Origin: Deinococcus sp. QL22
GTDB taxonomy: Bacteria; Deinococcota; Deinococci; Deinococcales; Deinococcaceae
Length of the DNA stretch: 64,000 nt
Assembly (NCBI RefSeq): GCF_023370075.1
Contig: NZ_CP097157.1
Location: 62,001-126,000, forward strand
Reading direction: 5' to 3'
The notes beneath the pieces were generated by a model, which had not been told where the DNA came from, did no database searches, and saw nothing but the letters and a program-made list of their open reading frames with translations. Below are positions 25,817 through 35,373 of this stretch, piece by piece; the first letter of the stretch is position 1, and the number at the start of each line of letters is the position of its first letter. The position numbers and the translations under genes are program-made.

Positions 25817-26125
25817 TTAGAGAAAGAGCTCTGGAGGCACTTGATCATCGAAGGCCTCGTCTTCAGCAAGAGCTCGTCCACGGGCGGTGAGGTCAGCACC
25901 CGGACTCCAACCTAACCTTGACATCTCATCTTCGGAGATCGTGATCCAGCCCTGTGATTCCAGTTCTCTCAATGAGACCACCACTGGGTGAGAGTCATAG
26001 TCGGCGGCGTCATTTGCATCGAGGTCAAAGGCATTTCCGTCTTGACAACCTTGCCTCCAGGTCCTCACCATCCACCTTAAATTTAAATGAGCGAGGTCGG
26101 ACAGGTTCTCAAGATTTGTATCCAT
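25817..26125 (-). CDS. Small acidic protein, 102 aa; paralogue of 12915-13229
   Basis: Collinear with the gene at 12915: LENLSDLAHLNLRWMVRTWR, then HPVVVSLRELESQGWITISE, then MSRLGWSPGADLTARGRALA and EDEAFDDQVPPE. By eye well over half of the residues are shared. Located alone here, 13 kb from its relative. Likely cytosolic; an immunity or antitoxin-like role is possible but unproven. Confidence 0.65.
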   Translation of the reverse strand: MDTNLENLSDLAHLNLRWMVRTWRQGCQDGNAFDLDANDAADYDSHPVVVSLRELESQGWITISEDEMSRLGWSPGADLTARGRALAEDEAFDDQVPPELFL

Positions 26126-26690
26126 CGCAGTTCCTCCACCCCAAGGGGAATGGCTACAGCTTGTGCGTTCCCTCTGCCGAGGTCAACAGGGTGGGGGAGC
26201 TGGGTCAACCCAAAGCACCGGGTTTTGAAGGCCGAGCAGAACGCGGTAGCCTTGGTCTGTGCAGTTTCAACACGGTGATGTCACCGGCGCTTTCAATCTA
26301 GCTGGGCTATTGCGACAGGGAGCTCCAGGGCCGCTCGCAGGTGAACCTTTTATACGACTTTCAGAGCTAACCAGGCTTATACCGAAAGGAACGCCTAATA
26401 AGTTCGGAGCGACTTCTACTCATTCATCTGGATTCGAATAGAGAGGTATCCAAGCTGGCAGCCATACATATAGGGTTTGGGGGCATTCACCTAGATCACC
26501 TGCAGCACTAGGTCAATTATCGAGCAGTGAGTGGACAGTAAGAATTACCCGTACATATAACGCTTTGCCCAATTCTCCAAGAGAGTAGTTAACTAAGCAA
26601 GGCACTTTCGTTACCAATTCTCGCTCTGATAATCCATCTTCTGTAACAGACCTATTTCTCAAAAACACGCACATATTGCTGGGGTCCTGA
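26126..26690. other. About 560 bp without a supportable gene
   Basis: Composition shifts from GC-rich (to about 26300) to AT-rich (from about 26380), marking the edge of a transferred segment. Short frames on both strands lack RBSs or recognisable motifs. Confidence 0.4.
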
Positions 26691-27056
26691 ATGTCTAATA
26701 ACAAGTTTGACCTGGATCTGTTTCCGACAATTCTAATCGAGAGTAAATTAGAGGAGGCGATACAATACGTCATCGAGCATCACAAAACAAAAGATATAGA
26801 TGATTTAGAGGCTTTGATGTCCATTGAGGAGTTCACGAATCGTGGCGAGATCGGCGCGATAACAGATAAAATAATAGCAAAAATTCAGGATCTATTGATT
26901 AACATAACCGACTTGGATGCCTATTATAATCAATTGTACTTTGTTAGGGTGGCCGATTTTAATCATAGACCAGACATAAAGAAGATGACTGATTATATAG
27001 CAGCTCACACAACACACGCAGATATATTGGAAATACTCTCAAGCGACACGCGATAG
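26691..27056 (+). CDS. AT-rich immunity-like protein, 121 aa
   Basis: Acidic, helical protein (KLEEAIQYVIEHHKTKDIDD; DKIIAKIQDLLINITDLDAY) with no signal peptide and strongly AT-rich codons. An IS4 end remnant starts three bases after the stop, so the gene has lost its downstream context. Setting and size match orphan immunity genes; no family was recognised. Confidence 0.55.
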   Translation: MSNNKFDLDLFPTILIESKLEEAIQYVIEHHKTKDIDDLEALMSIEEFTNRGEIGAITDKIIAKIQDLLINITDLDAYYNQLYFVRVADFNHRPDIKKMTDYIAAHTTHADILEILSSDTR

Positions 27057-27058
27057 CG

Positions 27059-27110
27059 ATCTCTCTAGGGTCAGAAATGGCCAGAAGTCGCTGGAATGAC
27101 GGTCTAGCCG
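27059..27110. repeat. IS4-type end remnant
   Basis: ATCTCTCTAGGGTCAGAAAT then GGCCAGAAGTCGCTGGAATG matches the tip of the IS4 element at 28052. Only about 50 bp remain. Confidence 0.7.
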
Positions 27111-27155
27111 CAGTACTCTTCTTTAGCCCACTTCAAAGTAGGCTATGAAGGGCGT

Positions 27156-27372
27156 TTAGGGCTCGTAGGCCAAGGGTAGAGCCCAGCTTTTGGGGCGTAT
27201 CTTATACTTCTGTGGCGTGAAGAAATTAGTGATGAACAGTGGGAACGTCTGGAGCCGCTTTTACCTCCATTAATTGGACGCGGGCGTCCGTATCTGGTGC
27301 ATCGAGCCATTGTCAGTGGCATCGTCTGGGTTCTGCGAACCGGTGTGCCATGGCGTGATGTCCCTGACCGTG
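27156..27372 (+). mobile_element. IS5-family fragment (left end plus start of transposase)
   Basis: TTAGGGCTCGTAGGCCAAGGGT at 27156-27177 is a true IS5 left end because a transposase start follows: LWREEISDEQWERLEPLLPP then GRGRPYLVHRAIVSGIVWVL and RTGVPWRDVPD. Coding similarity ends at about 27372, where unrelated sequence begins. It is more diverged than the copies at 58135 and 60394. Confidence 0.8.
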
Positions 27373-27700
27373 GCGACCTGCTCTGCAGTTAACTCTTGCA
27401 GCGCTGCCAACGCAGCCGCTGAAGGTGCTCGGCTCAGCCGCAGCCGGAGCAGCACCCCCAGCGTCTCACGGGCGTCCTGAGGACCAGGCAGCTAACGTCC
27501 TCTTTCTCTTCGGAGCGGCTTTGCTGGGCTTGCTGGGAGCTTCACCGACGCCAAAGCCCCACTTGCTGGGATTGCGCACCGCGTCCACCACCGAGGCTGC
27601 GAGAGACCGGGCACCCTGCTCAACGGGCCCAAGGTCACGCGGCTGGCCCGCCTCGCCCCTTTCAGTTCGAAACTGACGCGCTGGCAACTTATAGGAGCGA
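27373..27700 (-). pseudogene. Unidentified frameshifted fragment
   Basis: The minus strand has two consecutive frames that read like protein: RSLAASVVDAVRNPSKWGFG up to about 27466, then DARETLGVLLRLRLSRAPSA and LQELTAEQVATV down to about 27377. They join by a one-base shift. The sequence is cut at 27372 by the IS5 fragment. I do not recognise the product; a plasmid replication or regulatory protein is only a guess. Confidence 0.4.
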
Positions 27701-27910
27701 TGCTCGGAAGGTCTCATTTCCTTCCTTCACTTCTGAGGCAAAATATTTGTTTCCATGCTTATCAACAGATGACTTGTTGAGTGACTGCTCTTGGATTATG
27801 GTTGGAGGTGGATCACCAGGTGAGAGCGGAGTTCCGGGTTTAAGGGGTTCACTGCTATCGCAAGACGCTAGGAAGCACATGAGGGTGGCTAGCATGAGTG
27901 GGTTTTTCAT
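27689..27910 (-). CDS. Small lipoprotein, 73 aa
   Basis: A start at 27910 (MKNPLMLATLMCFLASC) fits a lipoprotein signal, and AAAGGCGGTGAACAA just upstream is a good RBS; the longer frame from 27985 is less likely. The mature peptide is proline-rich (LKPGTPLSPGDPPPTI), then polar. AT-rich. The 3' end borders the unidentified fragment, so the C-terminus may be altered. Confidence 0.55.
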   Translation of the reverse strand: MKNPLMLATLMCFLASCDSSEPLKPGTPLSPGDPPPTIIQEQSLNKSSVDKHGNKYFASEVKEGNETFRASLL

Positions 27911-28021
27911 TTGTTCACCGCCTTTTAATAATACTATCACTAAAATATTTAAAAATTCCTTATCTTTCGACGGTATATTTTTCATTTTGCAGGCAGTTCT
28001 TGAGAGTCCGTTCTCAGCAGC

Positions 28022-28050
28022 TGTATTGCCTTAACTGGTGTTACGGCAGA
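28022..28050. repeat. IS6-type end remnant
   Basis: TGTATTGCCTTAACTGGTGT then TACGGCA matches 61134-61160 next to an IS6 transposase fragment. It sits directly against the IS4 element. Confidence 0.5.
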
Positions 28051-28051
28051 C

Positions 28052-29192
28052 CTCTCTAGGGGTCAAAAGTAGCCAGAAGTCGTTGGAATGACGACCTAGA
28101 CGCACTCTCTTTCTTGGGTCGACTTGACAGTGCGCTCTGGAGGGCATCAAGGCCCGCTCGAAAGAGACTTTTTGCGGGGTAGCCGTGTTCGAGCATTTTT
28201 GGTGGGGACTTCGTTGCGACGAAGTCCCCACTCAAGCAGCACCAGATAAACGCCAGTGATACAACGCTAAACAGCAGGCTCACCCGTGTGCCCTCGGTCA
28301 AGCGGGTTGCTTCGAGATCAAAGCCTCGTCCTTTCAGGGCTTGATGCATATTTCCGCAGTTCCAGCGCCAAGCGTAGCGCGTGATGGCTGGGTGCCCCAT
28401 CCGTGATACGCCAGATAGAGCGTCTGTCCATACAGGTTCTGGCAGGCCAGAACCCTCATTTTCACGCCATACACCGTCATTGGGGTATGCCAAATGCGCA
28501 CTTCTCCTGGGTGCAGTTTTTTGAAATAGGCCCACACCTCGACCCCGTCAGCTTTCGTCGTGACGTGCAGCCGAATGGTGGGTTTGATGCCGAGTCGTTT
28601 GAGCGCCCCAAACCACTCTTTGCCGATGAATTCTCGATCTGCAAGGAGGGCCAGAGTTTTGCCCTGCATCAACGGCAGTACCGACTCCAACAGCGCAATT
28701 CGAGCCGCAGTATTGCTGTTGCCACTGTGTGGCAAAACTTGCCACGCCAACGGAAAGCTGAAGGACTTCCACATCACACTGAGAATCAGGAAATTTAGAT
28801 CCGCTTTGCCCCATTTCCAATTCGTGCGGTCAAGAATCAGCACCAGTTCGTCGTCATCTCGGAAATGATTCAGCACGAGTTGTGCCGTCAGCCACTGCTG
28901 GTCCTGCCAAACAAATTGAGCAAAGCGCTTGAGGCGCTGGTAAATCGTTTCGTCGGAACCGACGAGACGGATGCAGCTGACCAGTTGGGAGAGGCAAACC
29001 GTCCGCTTTTCGATCATCACCAAAATGAGTGTGGCCAGCACCGTCAAACGACGGGGATCGATCGGAAGGATGGAGGCAAGGTAAGTGGATAGGCTATCTT
29101 GTGGGAGTCGGCTCCGGGTGGCTTTCATCGCAGAAAACACCCTACAGGAGCTGACTTCTCCTGCCTACTTCCGACTTTTGACCCTAGAGAGC
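28052..29192 (-). mobile_element. IS4-family insertion sequence, about 1140 bp
   Basis: Inverted ends: CTCTCTAGGGGTCAAAAGT at 28052 and, on the minus strand from 29192, CTCTCTAGGGTCAAAAGTC. It contains one frameshifted transposase. Two partial copies of the left end occur at 14402 and 27059. Confidence 0.85.
28056..29140 (-). pseudogene. IS4-family transposase, frameshifted
   Basis: The DDE transposase is split near 28410 by a one-base shift: the first 245 residues run to LYLAYHG, and the rest resumes as [20 protein letters not shown]. Catalytic D residues are in [11 protein letters not shown] and [11 protein letters not shown]. In the YREK signature (Y-x2-R-x3-E-x6-K) the E position reads G (YAWRWNCG), so the copy is probably inactive even if the frame were restored. 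Confidence 0.85.
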
Positions 29193-29305
29193 AATCAAAG
29201 ATGAACCTAGATCGGATCCGGGCTGCTGCGGCAATTTATATCAATTTTATTATTTTGGTAGCCCTCAAAGGGGTATCGTAGCCAACAGCCCATGAGGTGA
29301 CCTGT

Positions 29306-29659
29306 ATGAAGACATCGAATTGGATTGCTGCTGTATTGTTTGCCTCTTGTCTTACCTCTTGCTTTGCTCCCATAACTACATCTGAAAGTGACTTAATTGG
29401 AACTTATAGAAACAGTTCAATGCAGGAATATATGCTAAGACCTGATGGAACTTTCTTATTTAAGGATGATAGCAATGCTATTCTCGGCGCTTGGTCAAAG
29501 AATGGTAATTATTTGTATATAATCCCTTGCAAAGAAGCATTCACCATAAAAGATTGTCCACAGGCTATTAAGATGAATTCTCGGTTTGCCATATTGAAAG
29601 AGTCAAACCTAATATTGAGGGTTGGTGAAAATATTGCAGACGAATTTATAAAACAATAG
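29306..29659 (+). CDS. AT-rich lipoprotein, 117 aa
   Basis: The ATG at 29306 follows GAGGTGACCT. Signal NWIAAVLFASCLTSC has a lipobox. The mature part (LIGTYRNSSMQEYMLRPDGT; ILGAWSKNGNYLYIIPC) has the layout of a small beta-barrel 'copper resistance-like/lipocalin-style' domain: G-x-Y-x-N, then L-x-x-DG, then G-x-W. The exported protein at 60761 shows the same order. AT-rich and without resident-type neighbours. Confidence 0.6.
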   Translation: MKTSNWIAAVLFASCLTSCFAPITTSESDLIGTYRNSSMQEYMLRPDGTFLFKDDSNAILGAWSKNGNYLYIIPCKEAFTIKDCPQAIKMNSRFAILKESNLILRVGENIADEFIKQ

Positions 29660-29901
29660 GCTCTTAGTGAATTTCAGACAGCTTACTAAGCCCTTGTAAA
29701 GCGTAGGCATGCTCAGCCTAATTCAGTTACCGCGAATAGGGGTTGACTTGCGGGGCAAAACATGAGAAGGGGACGGTGCTTATCTGTACTTCGGGGAATA
29801 TTCAGTGGCCTATTGGCTTGGCGGTGGGCGCCGCGAACGTAGACCTTGTCCTGAATACCCGGCCCTCTGTGCATTCGGCAAGGCACGCCATCGCTTGGTG
29901 T

Positions 29902-30270
29902 TCAACCAACGTCTGTGAAGCGGTACGACTCATTCAAAGAGACAGTGGCCAATACGCCCATTTCCTCTAATTTACGTGTATAAGCATGGAGCACGCTATA
30001 CCGCGCCCATACGCCAAACTCTGCCTCACGATGCTGCGTGAATTGCCCCAGCGCCCAGAGATCGAACACGCCCATGTCGTCATCAAACCAGTCCCACTTC
30101 ACGGTATATCCGTCGAGATGGGCGGTGAAGCCCAACCCGTGATAGTGAAACGTCAGGCCAGGCAGTTCACCTGCCCAGGGAACTCGGTCGTTGAGGACGT
30201 CCTCGATGTGAGCGGCTCCGTACTGTGCCTCAATGCGGGCAATCACGTCGAGAACCCGTGTGTGGTAGTG
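29902..30270 (-). pseudogene. Immunity-like (DUF6896-like) gene, 5' truncated
   Basis: Reads GELPGLTFHYHGLGFTAHLD, then GYTVKWDWFDDDMGVFDLWA, then LGQFTQ. The pattern 'F-HG-G..-DW-F-D-W-L' resembles DUF6896 immunity proteins. No ATG exists in frame; the frame continues upstream to about 30285 (HYHTRVLDVIARIEAQYG) where it collides with a fragment of another gene. It is probably a broken immunity gene; the family call is tentative. Confidence 0.45.
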
Positions 30271-30280
30271 GCGTACAACG

Positions 30281-30556
30281 CTACGCCGTGCCGCCCAGAT
30301 AGAGCGTGCGCCCGTCTGGATGGAGCAGAACTGGGCCGGGCGCTCGGCTCTCAGGCACCTGCTGGCGGTGCTGCACCTGGCCAGAGGCGCTCAGACGCAC
30401 GAAGACGGGAACGCGGCAGGAAAGACCGTCTTCAGGGTCTAGGCAGCGCCAGCCAGCCCAGCCGGCGCCGGGCAGAGTCACGCCGGACATGACCGCTGAG
30501 GCCACGCTGGTCAGTCCCAGGACGGCGGCGCAGAGAACACGTTTCAGTGGCCACAT
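30281..30556 (-). pseudogene. 5' fragment of an exported protein
   Basis: Signal peptide MWPLKRVLCAAVLGLTSVAS then AVMSG, followed by a Cys-containing beta segment and LLHPDGRTLYLGG, a propeller-blade-like motif. The frame ends abruptly at 30281 where the immunity-like fragment begins. It could be the N-terminus of a WD40-type protein such as those at 22200 and 49904. Confidence 0.5.
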
Positions 30557-30613
30557 AAGTGCAGTTTAAAAGCTGATGCCTCAGGGGTCATCCACCCAAA
30601 GTCAGCGAGGCAT

Positions 30614-31432
30614 TTAGTTCGTAGCTGCCGGCCGAAAGCTGTAATCGCTGGCACTCCCACTGAGCAGGACTTCAATAATGTCGACCTTACCCTGCGGCGG
30701 AACACCATTGATTCGCTCGCGGATCAGATTCCAGCCCTGGCGCAGATCGAGATTGACAGAGAGATTGAACTGCGTCGCGTCTTCAAGGCGCGTGACGTAA
30801 CTGCTGATGCAGCGCATTTCCCCCTGAATTTCTACGTCCGCGGCTGCATAGACGAGCAGGCCGCGGTTCTCGCCACTGAGCTTTGTATTGATCGCCAGGT
30901 AAGGCAAGACGTTGACGAACTCTGGAATTGGCGAGGTCAGGGGCTGCAGCAGAGCCGCCGCGCTGACGCTGCGGTTGCGGGTCAGGATGTCCACGCGGGT
31001 CAGCTGAACGTTCTCTTGCCCCGCTTTCGTCTTGACCGTGTCTACAGCACACGGCGTAGAGGTATTGAATCCCCGCGCAAAGGCCAGCGCGCTTTGCTGT
31101 CCGGTGCTTGGGAGGTGAGCCAACTCCCGCAATTGAAGCTCCACCTGACCCCGGGAAACAATGCGGCCGACCTCTACTCCTGGCCAAGTCATTCCTGGAC
31201 TGCTCAGATAGACCGCCTGCCCAACAGGAAACTGGGGTAAGGTCGGGCCGCTCAATGTTCCTGACCGGCCCAGAGCGGCTGGCTCAAGGGCCGGGAGCGC
31301 CCGTGGAGTCAGGTTGACGGCCGCCAGCAGATCGGCAATTTCAACGTAAGGCTCAGGCGGCAGCACGGGGCCAGGCTTGACGCAAGCGGTCAGGAGTAGG
31401 GGAGCAAGAAAGAACAGTTTCGTGATCTGCAT
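30614..31432 (-). CDS. Hypothetical lipoprotein, 272 aa
   Basis: MQITKLFFLAPLLLTAC is a lipoprotein signal. The mature domain is about 255 aa, beta-rich, with one Cys pair (TPCAVDTV, MRCISSYV) and no known motif. Codon use is resident-like. Located on the envelope. Confidence 0.7.
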   Translation of the reverse strand: MQITKLFFLAPLLLTACVKPGPVLPPEPYVEIADLLAAVNLTPRALPALEPAALGRSGTLSGPTLPQFPVGQAVYLSSPGMTWPGVEVGRIVSRGQVELQLRELAHLPSTGQQSALAFARGFNTSTPCAVDTVKTKAGQENVQLTRVDILTRNRSVSAAALLQPLTSPIPEFVNVLPYLAINTKLSGENRGLLVYAAADVEIQGEMRCISSYVTRLEDATQFNLSVNLDLRQGWNLIRERINGVPPQGKVDIIEVLLSGSASDYSFRPAATN

Positions 31433-31649
31433 TGGACCTCCAGAGATCTTTTCAGTGTAGGTGGAGGGCTGTGTCGCTGATGCCTCAATCCTGCTGAGGT
31501 CGCTTGTTCAGGCTTTCCGTCGCGGGATGAGAGACGCTCTTGCAAGCGCACAGCCCACAAGTAGTGCGGTGCCCAAGGTGCAAATCAATCATGCTGGAGC
31601 GGGGGCTGACGCCCCTCGTGCGGACGCGTTCAAACTTCTGGTGTCGGCT

Positions 31650-32040
31650 CTATTGATACCGGTTCAAATCGGAGTTGTCGCCATGAGCCGTTGTGGCAGG
31701 CTGATCTACCGCACCCGCTGCCCACCCGAACGGAGCCGCGCCTTGAGTTCTTTGGTCGTCTTGGCACAGAACTTGCCGAGCACGTTGCGCTTGACGTACG
31801 CCCAGACTTTCAAAGGTGGGGTTCAATTCTGGCGAGTAGGGCGGCACATCGACCAGGGTCAGGCGTTCTCTGGTCTCTACGAAAGCCGATCTGGCTTTCG
31901 CTCGGTGAATGGCAGCGTTGCCCTGCACCACGACGACCTCACCGGGAACCTGCTTCAAGACAGGTGCGCAGAACGCCCGTCCGTTGGGCGTCTGGATGGC
32001 ACCTGTCTGCGTGTGCTGCAGGTTTCTTCTGCTGTGCCCC
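31650..32040 (-). pseudogene. IS630-family transposase fragment
   Basis: EVVVVQGNAAIHRAKARSAF then LVDVPPYSPELNP is the second half of an IS630 DDE domain. The catalytic Asp before GN is Gln here, and the frame breaks after PELNP, so the sequence is dead. No TA-flanked ends were recognised. Confidence 0.65.
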
Positions 32041-32058
32041 CATGAGCGTCGGCCCCTC

Positions 32059-33277
32059 ATGGAACCCGACAACTGGGTATTCTCGTCCAGTAACCCATCA
32101 CCGTACGGAATTAGGGGGACCCCTTGGCCGCGCCTGGCAGCGACTCTCCGACCGAGAGTCCCTCCGGTTGCGAGATGCCTTCATCCGTTCCGCCCATCCC
32201 CCTGCTCCCTCCCGCCGCCTGTTCGGGGTGCTCCTAGCTGTACTGGTTCTCGCCGGATACCTGGGCGGTGTCGGGGTAAGTCTGTGGGTGGCTTGGTTGG
32301 CCCTCAGTCCTCTGCCCAGCATGAATGAGTTGGCATTGATCCCACGCTTGTGGTGGGGTCTGCTCGCATTCACCTTTTTACTGTTCGCTGTTCAGGCCCG
32401 ACCCCGGTTCCCACACGTCCCGGGTCAGGAGGTCAGCGAACAGCAGGCACCCGAACTTCATCGCCTGATCCGGGAGGTTTTCACTGTCCTGAACGTGACA
32501 CCTCCCACACGGATCGTCATTGATGGCGAGGTCAACGCTTTTTTCGGGTGGAGCGGCTTTCCTCCTCGGTCCACACTGGGCCTGGCTCTTCCCCTGCTCT
32601 ACGCATTGCCGCCCCAAGAGCGGGTGGCCTTGATCGCTCATGAACTGGCCCACCAGCGCAACAAAGACCCCACGCGTGGCCACGTGGTCGGACTGGCCTT
32701 GAACATTCTGGCCCGCGCGGTCGAGGTGCTGAGCCCAGACCGACTGATGGCCGAAACCGGTGACGCACTTCAGCAGATCGCTCAGGTGGTCATGCGCGGG
32801 CTCGCTCTTGGGCCACTCGGCCTCTACCACCTGATGCTGTTGCTGCTGGGGGAAGATCAGCAGCGGGCTGAGTTTCGCGCGGATCTGCTGGCCAGTGATG
32901 TGGCTGGCAGTGCGGCGACCCTCAGTCTGTTGGATCATCTCCACTTGACCCGTTTCCTTGAAAGCGCCTTGCACAAACAACGCCATCAGCCAGAACGCCC
33001 TCATGCGTTCCTTGAATTGAGGTATATGTGGTCCACTCTCTCAGAGGTGCACCGACAACACAGCCGCGATGAAATCGCCGCTCAACGCAGACAACTGGAC
33101 GCCAGTCACCCACCCACCGCAGATCGAATGGCTGTGGTGGCGGCCTCTCCCAGAGCTGCTCAGGTGACGCTCAATGCTGCACGAGCATCGCAGCTCGAAC
33201 ACGAGCTCGCACCATTCGTTCGGTCACTGGAACAAGCCGCTTACGAGGCATACCAAGCTCGGTACGCCCAGTGGTAA
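32059..33277 (+). CDS. M48-family membrane metalloprotease, about 390 aa, start frameshifted
   Basis: Zinc protease of the HtpX/Ste24 type acting on membrane or exported proteins. Two N-terminal transmembrane helices (LLAVLVLAGYLGGVGVSLWV; LWWGLLAFTFLLFAV) precede the catalytic HELAHQRNKDPTRGH; a later EFRADLLASDVAG supplies the third ligand region (ExxxD). No ATG is in frame at the 5' end. An ATG at 32059 (MEPDNWVFSSS) would join if the G5 run at 32114-32118 were one base shorter. That indel is either a mutation or a consensus error. Confidence 0.75.
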
Positions 33278-33316
33278 GCGCGGCGGGAACGCTTGAACTG
33301 TGGGCGCGTCACTTCC

Positions 33317-33769
33317 TTACACCTCTGGATGAAGATGTAAACCCGAGGAGGGAACCAAGGTGTAATGCTGCCGCTCGTCAAAGACAAAGCGTTCGGTGAG
33401 CAGCTCACTGGCTCGGAAGTCCCTGCTGTTCAAGGGTTCCAACCAGAACTCATCTGCGTTGTACAGCTCGATGACAGCGCCCAAGGGGCGTATCGCCTCT
33501 AGGTATTGATGGAGCTGAACAAAATTGACCCGGTTGCGCTGAAATTCTTGGACGTCAGCCTCCGTCAGCGCTGTCCAGTCGGGTTCGAAGATGAATGGGC
33601 AGCCACAACCTATATGGGTGCCCAGAGAGTACACATGAGGTTGGCCCAGAGAGCGGCGAACCCCCTCTTCACTCTCGTGGATGAGTCCAACCGTCAGTTC
33701 TGGAGCCTGCTCGTCCCAAGTGAGTTCTGGGAGAAGAACGCTGGAGGCGAGAAACAGGCAGTTGCACAT
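33317..33769 (-). CDS. Hypothetical protein, 150 aa
   Basis: Starts MCNCLFLASSVLLPELTWDE and contains GTHIGCGCPFIF, so four or more cysteines could bind metal. No signal peptide. The middle has helical LTEADVQEFQRNRVNFVQLH. Convergent with the protease gene. Unknown function; possibly an immunity-type protein. Confidence 0.6.
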   Translation of the reverse strand: MCNCLFLASSVLLPELTWDEQAPELTVGLIHESEEGVRRSLGQPHVYSLGTHIGCGCPFIFEPDWTALTEADVQEFQRNRVNFVQLHQYLEAIRPLGAVIELYNADEFWLEPLNSRDFRASELLTERFVFDERQHYTLVPSSGLHLHPEV

Positions 33770-33833
33770 CTGCCCACTTTACTTGTTATTCGTCGAACTC
33801 AAGATTCCGAAGCAGAATGAGGGGAGGGCCTGT

Positions 33834-34295
33834 TTAAAGACCTTGCGTCAGCCGGTAAAGATGCCGCTCTAGGTTATAGCTATGTGGCCCCCAGTGCACC
33901 TCCAGCATAAAACGGAGATAGTCCAGTGCTCCGGATGGCTCGCTCTCCGCCAGTTGCAGGCCACGGCCCAAGTCCTGAGCGATGTCTGTCAGGTCATCCA
34001 GCGCGTCTCCAATTTCGCCCGGCACTTCCTGTTGAAACGGTGCACCCGTCTTTGCGTCATACCAGCCCAGTTCAGGCCACAGGCGCTGCAGGCTGTGCCG
34101 TAACACGGCGTACTCGGAAACGGGGTTGAATCCACTGGGCCACCCCATGCGATTGGGGTGTTGCGAGACTTGTTCGCGCACGTCATGAAGAGCGTGTTGA
34201 AGATCCAGTGGGGTCGCTGAAGCCCGCTGGGTGATGAGCTGGTGGACTCTCTGAACCACAGCGAGGGTGCGTTGCTCTGCTGCTGTGGCTGTCAT
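33834..34295 (-). CDS. DUF5063-like protein, 153 aa
   Basis: Start at ATG 34295 (MTATAAEQRTLAVV), preceded by GAGAGG. The C-terminal block GDALDDLTDIAQDLGRGLQL, then RFMLEVHWGPHSYNLERHLY, fits DUF5063, a family found among immunity-type genes. All-helical, cytosolic. Intact as far as visible. Confidence 0.65.
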   Translation of the reverse strand: MTATAAEQRTLAVVQRVHQLITQRASATPLDLQHALHDVREQVSQHPNRMGWPSGFNPVSEYAVLRHSLQRLWPELGWYDAKTGAPFQQEVPGEIGDALDDLTDIAQDLGRGLQLAESEPSGALDYLRFMLEVHWGPHSYNLERHLYRLTQGL

Positions 34296-34339
34296 ACCTC
34301 TCAGCACACAGGAATTGGGCGGGGTGTTCAAGGGCTGTC

Positions 34340-34660
34340 TTTGTTCTGCCCTGGTTCTATAGACCCCAGGCGAGGACCTGAGGCGTACAAATCGATATCT
34401 ATTCCTACTCCGAGGGCCGCGATTCGAGCCAGATCGTGCGCTTCAATGGGAATCCCTCACATCTGCTCTGAATAGCCCCAATACGCCACCACGATGTTCA
34501 TATGACACAGAGGTTTGAGAGCCTGAATTCGTGCTGCTGCACTTTCGGTGAGATCGAGGAGTCGTGTCAATTTGTGGTGAACCTCGCCCGGCAGCTCACC
34601 GTCAGGACACAGGCTCCACCGGGTGAAGGTGTGCGGTTTCCGATGCTGCCTAGTACAGCG
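34340..34660 (-). pseudogene. DUF4279-like protein with an in-frame TGA
   Basis: HTFTRWSLCPDGELPGEVHH, then LLDLTESAAARIQALKPLC and MNIVVAYWGYSEQM are followed by TGA at 34457-34459 and then, in the same frame, GIPIEAHDLARIAALGVGID and IDLYA. The part after the stop is the conserved C-terminus of DUF4279. The N-terminal strands are also missing. It is a decayed gene, or carries a sequencing error at the TGA. Confidence 0.6.
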
Positions 34661-34726
34661 TTCAATTAATACGAATGGCTTCGTAGTGCCGTCTAAGAGT
34701 TCGCCGGGCGGCTTGGGTGGAGAACT

Positions 34727-34783
34727 GCCCGGTGAACAAGTCAGAGGCTGTTGACTGAGCCCGGTGAACAAGTCAGAGGCTGT
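34727..34783. repeat. Short tandem duplication, 25-bp unit, period 32
   Basis: GCCCGGTGAACAAGTCAGAG plus GCTGT occurs at 34727-34751 and again at 34759-34783, separated by TGACTGA. It lies just 5' of the DUF4279 fragment and may mark a replication-slippage event or paired protein-binding sites. Confidence 0.75.
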
Positions 34784-34983
34784 GTTCATCGCTGAGGTCA
34801 ATCCATTCAAGGGGGGAAAAACAACGTGTTTCTGGAAGCATCAAGGCAAGTCAACGGAGTACCACTATTGATCACGGCAAAATCCGCGTTGTGCCTTGGG
34901 GCAAATCAGACACGGAGAATAACATTGGCGCTTCGGGTGTCCTTCCACGATATGTCGGAGACAACTGTGTTGTCCTATCGGAC

Positions 34984-35373
34984 ATGACATCCGAGACGCT
35001 CAAGACACCTTCAGTAATTTCTACCCGTAGAGGGGGAATCCTTCTGCTGGTCAGCGCAAGTTTCATCAGTGGGTGTCGCAATGGGATCAACCGCCCAGAT
35101 GCTTCTTCCATTACGAGGCTCTGCGAGGCCACTGCGATCATTGCAGCCAACAAGCTTCTTCGCGGTGCGGTCGGAAACTTCGACTTACAAGTCACTGAAC
35201 CCGCCCACCAGACAGATCCTGCGAATTGGGTTCTGACCGGCACGATTGAGTCTCGGCGAGACGACGGAAGCGTGTCCGTGACTGCTCCCTATACGTGCAA
35301 AGTGAAAGGCGAAGACATCCGAACCGCAGAACCCATGATTGGATTGGGTTTGCCGATGAGGCAGCCGTATTGA
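34984..35373 (+). CDS. Hypothetical lipoprotein, 129 aa
   Basis: The frame from ATG 34984 has a 20-residue polar leader, then RRGGILLLVSASFISGC with a lipobox. The mature part (LQVTEPAHQTDPANWVLTGT; SVSVTAPYTCKVKGED) is beta-type with one more Cys. The long leader is unusual, so a start may have been lost nearer the signal core. Related in style to small lipoproteins at 14692 and 15359. Confidence 0.5.
   Translation: MTSETLKTPSVISTRRGGILLLVSASFISGCRNGINRPDASSITRLCEATAIIAANKLLRGAVGNFDLQVTEPAHQTDPANWVLTGTIESRRDDGSVSVTAPYTCKVKGEDIRTAEPMIGLGLPMRQPY

Noticed and set aside
31691..32058. Long N-terminal extension of the M48 protease
   Set aside because: It overlaps an IS630 remnant on the other strand and shows no protein character.
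34727..34783. Start of a CRISPR-like repeat array
   Set aside because: Only two units separated by seven bases, with no spacer pattern or cas genes.
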